Source: Saturnia japonica
Taxonomy: Eukaryota > Arthropoda > Insecta > Lepidoptera > Saturniidae
DNA length: 64,000 nucleotides
Reading direction: 5' to 3'
NCBI GenBank assembly: GCA_033032175.1
Contig: CM065334.1
Location: 8,801,705-8,865,704 of the forward strand
Shown here: one piece after another, positions 61,260 through 64,000 of the stretch
How positions within the stretch are numbered: the stretch's first letter is position 1
Layout of the letters: each line of letters opens with the position of its first letter
Program-made: the position numbers and the translations under genes
Notes under the pieces: generated by a model
What the model was told of the DNA's origin: nothing
Seen by the model: the letters and a program-made list of their open reading frames with translations, nothing else
Database searches by the model: none

Positions 61260-62350
61260 TATCACGTTCTTTATTACATCACATTATTTATTTATAAATA
61301 TTTTTTTTGACAACTTCGTCAACCCCCTACACCACAACTAATATGACCTCCCAAGGGTCCGATGGTCAGTTCCTTTATTAGCAATATGAAAACTACTTAT
61401 GGTAAAAAAATTTATGGAACGAGCCATAAATGTCTGTAGATCCCAGACTCAAAGTCGCGTCCTTCGTCCTAAGCAATAATTAGACCGATCACCACCGCGT
61501 CAACGTACCTGTCCAGGATAAAGCTTAATATCGTAGTTGTCACTTACCGAATTTGCCATATTGCTTCACATTCACGGTTACTGCTCCGCTCCCTTGGAAG
61601 GTAGCGTGAAGGTCTATATATTTTAACCTTCCTAAATAAATAGGTTATAAATTGCAAGAATAATTTTTCAAATCTGACTGTTGGTTCCAGAGATAAACGC
61701 GTTTAAACAAACAATACCTTGAGCTTTATAATGTTAAAGCGAACGGAGTCACGGGCGGTTGCTAGTGCGTAATAACTTGATGTAAACATTACAATGAATT
61801 AGTTAATGAATGGTGTTCAGTTTCCAGTTTGTTTGCTCGGGGTCAGGGGTTCTGTCAAACTTGTTATTCATTGTGTAACTTCATTAATTTTAATTCAGTT
61901 ATTGTTATATTTAGAAACCGTTGATGGTCCGTTAGATATTGTATAAGTCTATATCTTCATACTTTTCCTTATCGGATGGCGACAGGGATATTTGAGTCGT
62001 CGCTTATGTTTACGACAAAAGTAGCAAAGCAAAATGATGATGCATCTATTTGCTAAAGGAACATTCGGAATAAAAAGCGAAATAAATGTTCAGAAAAGTT
62101 GCGTTCTGGTTTTTCACAAGTTTATAAAACTATATGTAGTAGCTGGCCTGCTAGATGTTGTTTTGCTTTTCACAATAGTTAATAACCCGATCAAAGCGCC
62201 ACCTGTCCCGTATTTTTCCATGATCATAAACAAAAACAAAGAATTACGCTTACCCAACCTTTAAATCGTGACTTAATACAATCATTTCAATTTTTATAAA
62301 ATACATAGCGTATCAATAGAATTTTAATCAAGTAAAGTTTATTATTTACT
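61260..62350. other. No gene seen; one Helitron-like end
   Basis: 61610-61765 ends AACGGAGTCACGGGCGGTTG, CTAG, another Helitron-like 3' terminus of a different family. The frame at 62034-62264 has no recognisable domain. Confidence 0.35.
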
Positions 62351-62354
62351 TTAT

Positions 62355-62635
62355 CAAAATCAAAATATCTTTATTCAATTTAGGCCCTAAGAAGGCACTT
62401 ATGAACGTCAAAACACTACCACCGGTTCGGAAAACATTTCAGACATCGAGAAGAACCGGTAAGAAACTCTACTTTACAAGTGTTTAATACAACAGGTACA
62501 ATATTAATAATTTAGTGGATGCACAAAGAGAGAGTCACTTCCATACATCACTATCATTCACATAATGATCCATCCTATAATAACCTTTTGACAGTGAAAC
62601 CCGCTTGACATGGTTCTTGAACTTGTTAAAATAAA
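62355..62635 (-). mobile_element. Jockey/CR1-like LINE 3' end
   Basis: Reverse complement of the tail at 57780-58080, from TTCAATTTAGGCCCTAAGAA to CATGGTTCTTGAACTTGTTA. Heavily truncated. Confidence 0.7.
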
Positions 62636-62639
62636 CCAT

Positions 62640-63690
62640 TATATATTATATTATATGTTATTATAAATAAACCATATTCGTGTTGAGCTACAAATAAGCA
62701 CAATTTTCAAAAGTTTGCTTTAGGTACTCAAGAAATTTCGATCGGTTGTAAATACAGTTTTTTAAAAAAGAGGAGAGATTCCTTTTCACTTGGCAGTCGG
62801 ACTGGTGGAATACACCCATCCTTTAGAAGATCGCAGCCAAATAATCTTGTGTTGTGTTCCTGTGGTGAGTAGGGTTTTCAGAGCTCCTTGAAGTAGGGGG
62901 GTTCAAGATCGTTAACATGCTTGTGATACGTTTGATGTTGCAAGCGTACATGCGCTACGATCAGGCTGGTCCTACGCTTGTAGTTGATAAGAAAAACAAT
63001 ACATAGTTTCTAATTTTGACAAAGGAATAACACTTTTTCCGAAACAATTCTAATGTACAGTCATGAATCGTAAATAAATGTTCGTATTGCGGATACTGAT
63101 GTTTAAGGCGAAATCGGCTTTAATCGTGAGGTGATAAGGTGCGGAACTGTTTGCGGCGCGGACACCGGTAGTTCGACCTTGCCCTTGAGCGCTACGTAAC
63201 TCGGTCGGTCGATATTTCAGCTTACAGGCAGACACTAGACTTCCAACTTGGGGAATTTAGTTCTTATGTATAAATCATCTCTTAGTTTTTATCGAGTTGC
63301 TTTTTTCGACTAATTCGATATGTTTAAGACGGTTTATGATGACACGGGAACATAAAAAAACAAAACTATATAAAACTATGTAGTTAAAAAAACACGCTAT
63401 TATCTCGCACTAAAAATTGCAAAACATGTCCTGGATCCATCATCAGAACCTCGTCACCAAGCATAATATACTGGACTCGTCAAAACAATTCATATGAGCC
63501 TAAACTCGAAGAGGTTTTCTAGTACCCACTGAAAAAGTTCCACTATCCACCTCCTGGCTCCAAGATACCGAATTATAGTTTTTTCATTGGAACTACATAT
63601 GTATAATTATTAATACATACAAATTTGAATTCGATACAACAAAAATTGATTTGTAAGATTTGATTATATTGTTTGTTAGTTACAAGTTAA
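62640..63690. other. No gene seen
   Basis: 62840-62990 has a lepidopteran repeat string (CTTGTGTTGTGTTCCTGTGG). The minus frame 63050-63235 has no domain. Confidence 0.3.
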
Positions 63691-63699
63691 TACGAGACA

Positions 63700-63930
63700 A
63701 TTTTAACAAAAAAGAAAAACTGCAATGAGTTTGAAGAGTTGCCTCGTGTATCTTCGAAGTTCAAAGTCCAATGCCAATGAAATTAAAAGGTGGTCATCCT
63801 TGAGGTATCCCCTATCCAACAAAAAAAGAATTATCTCAATCGGTTCATAAAGAAAGCTGTTATATCTGAACATCCATTAAAAAATGACATTCGAATTGAG
63901 TAACCTCCTGCCATCGTCTTTCCTTGAAGT
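63700..63930 (+). repeat. Interspersed repeat (block one of the 1041 family)
   Basis: Carries AAAGTCCAATGCCAATGAAA, CCTTGAGGTATCCCCTATCC and TCGGTTCATAAAGAAAGC. Confidence 0.55.
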
Positions 63931-64000
63931 CCATTAAAAATCAAAGTAAAATATTGAATTATCTATACCAATATAATAAAGCGGAAGTGTTTTTGTTTGT

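Overview
The window is nuclear DNA from an insect, most likely a moth or butterfly. The evidence is AT-rich sequence, spliced genes with GT-AG introns, many repeats whose ends read like lepidopteran non-autonomous Helitrons, tRNA-derived SINEs, and 3' tails of RTE, CR1-like and Jockey-like LINEs. It is a few genes in a dense field of nested transposons. No CRISPR array, operon, rRNA or intact tRNA gene was found.

Layout. (1) 1-8438, minus strand: the 5' two thirds of ZPR1, a zinc-finger protein gene, six exons, running off the left edge. Intron 4 carries a 5'-truncated CR1-like LINE whose reverse transcriptase (RT) frame is intact. (2) 8574-25104: a 16.5 kb composite bounded by two closely matching inverted arms of about 1.76 kb. 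Between them lie an RTE fragment, a decayed 5.4 kb Helitron with both termini, a LINE 3' end and a SINE. The right arm is split by a Tigger/pogo element (19435-24126), itself split by an RTE LINE and by a 272 bp insertion holding four contiguous perfect inverted repeats. (3) 25245-28358, plus strand: a piggyBac transposase gene with five small introns. All three catalytic Asp are present. The only break is a stop in an exon whose length is a multiple of three. A minisatellite follows at its 3' end. (4) 28.9-38.4 kb: no gene seen, mostly dispersed repeats. (5) 38436-42547, plus strand: a complete six-exon gene for a 338-residue lysine-rich protein that I do not recognise, built from a tandem duplication of an exon pair. 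(6) 45837-48388, plus strand: two small phase-compatible exons that may be the 5' coding part of a gene continuing beyond the window. (7) 48.4-64 kb: dispersed repeats, an LTR-like promoter block and sequence in which I see nothing.

How the parts relate. ZPR1 and the piggyBac gene point outward from the composite, and each start codon lies about 140 bp beyond the same outer end of an arm. The arm may therefore touch both promoters. The ZPR1 frame stays open through the end of exon 4, the intron and the LINE RT, so intron retention would give a chimeric protein. Exon structures were read by eye from splice consensus and phase. Repeat boundaries are exact only where termini or duplicated target sites are stated.
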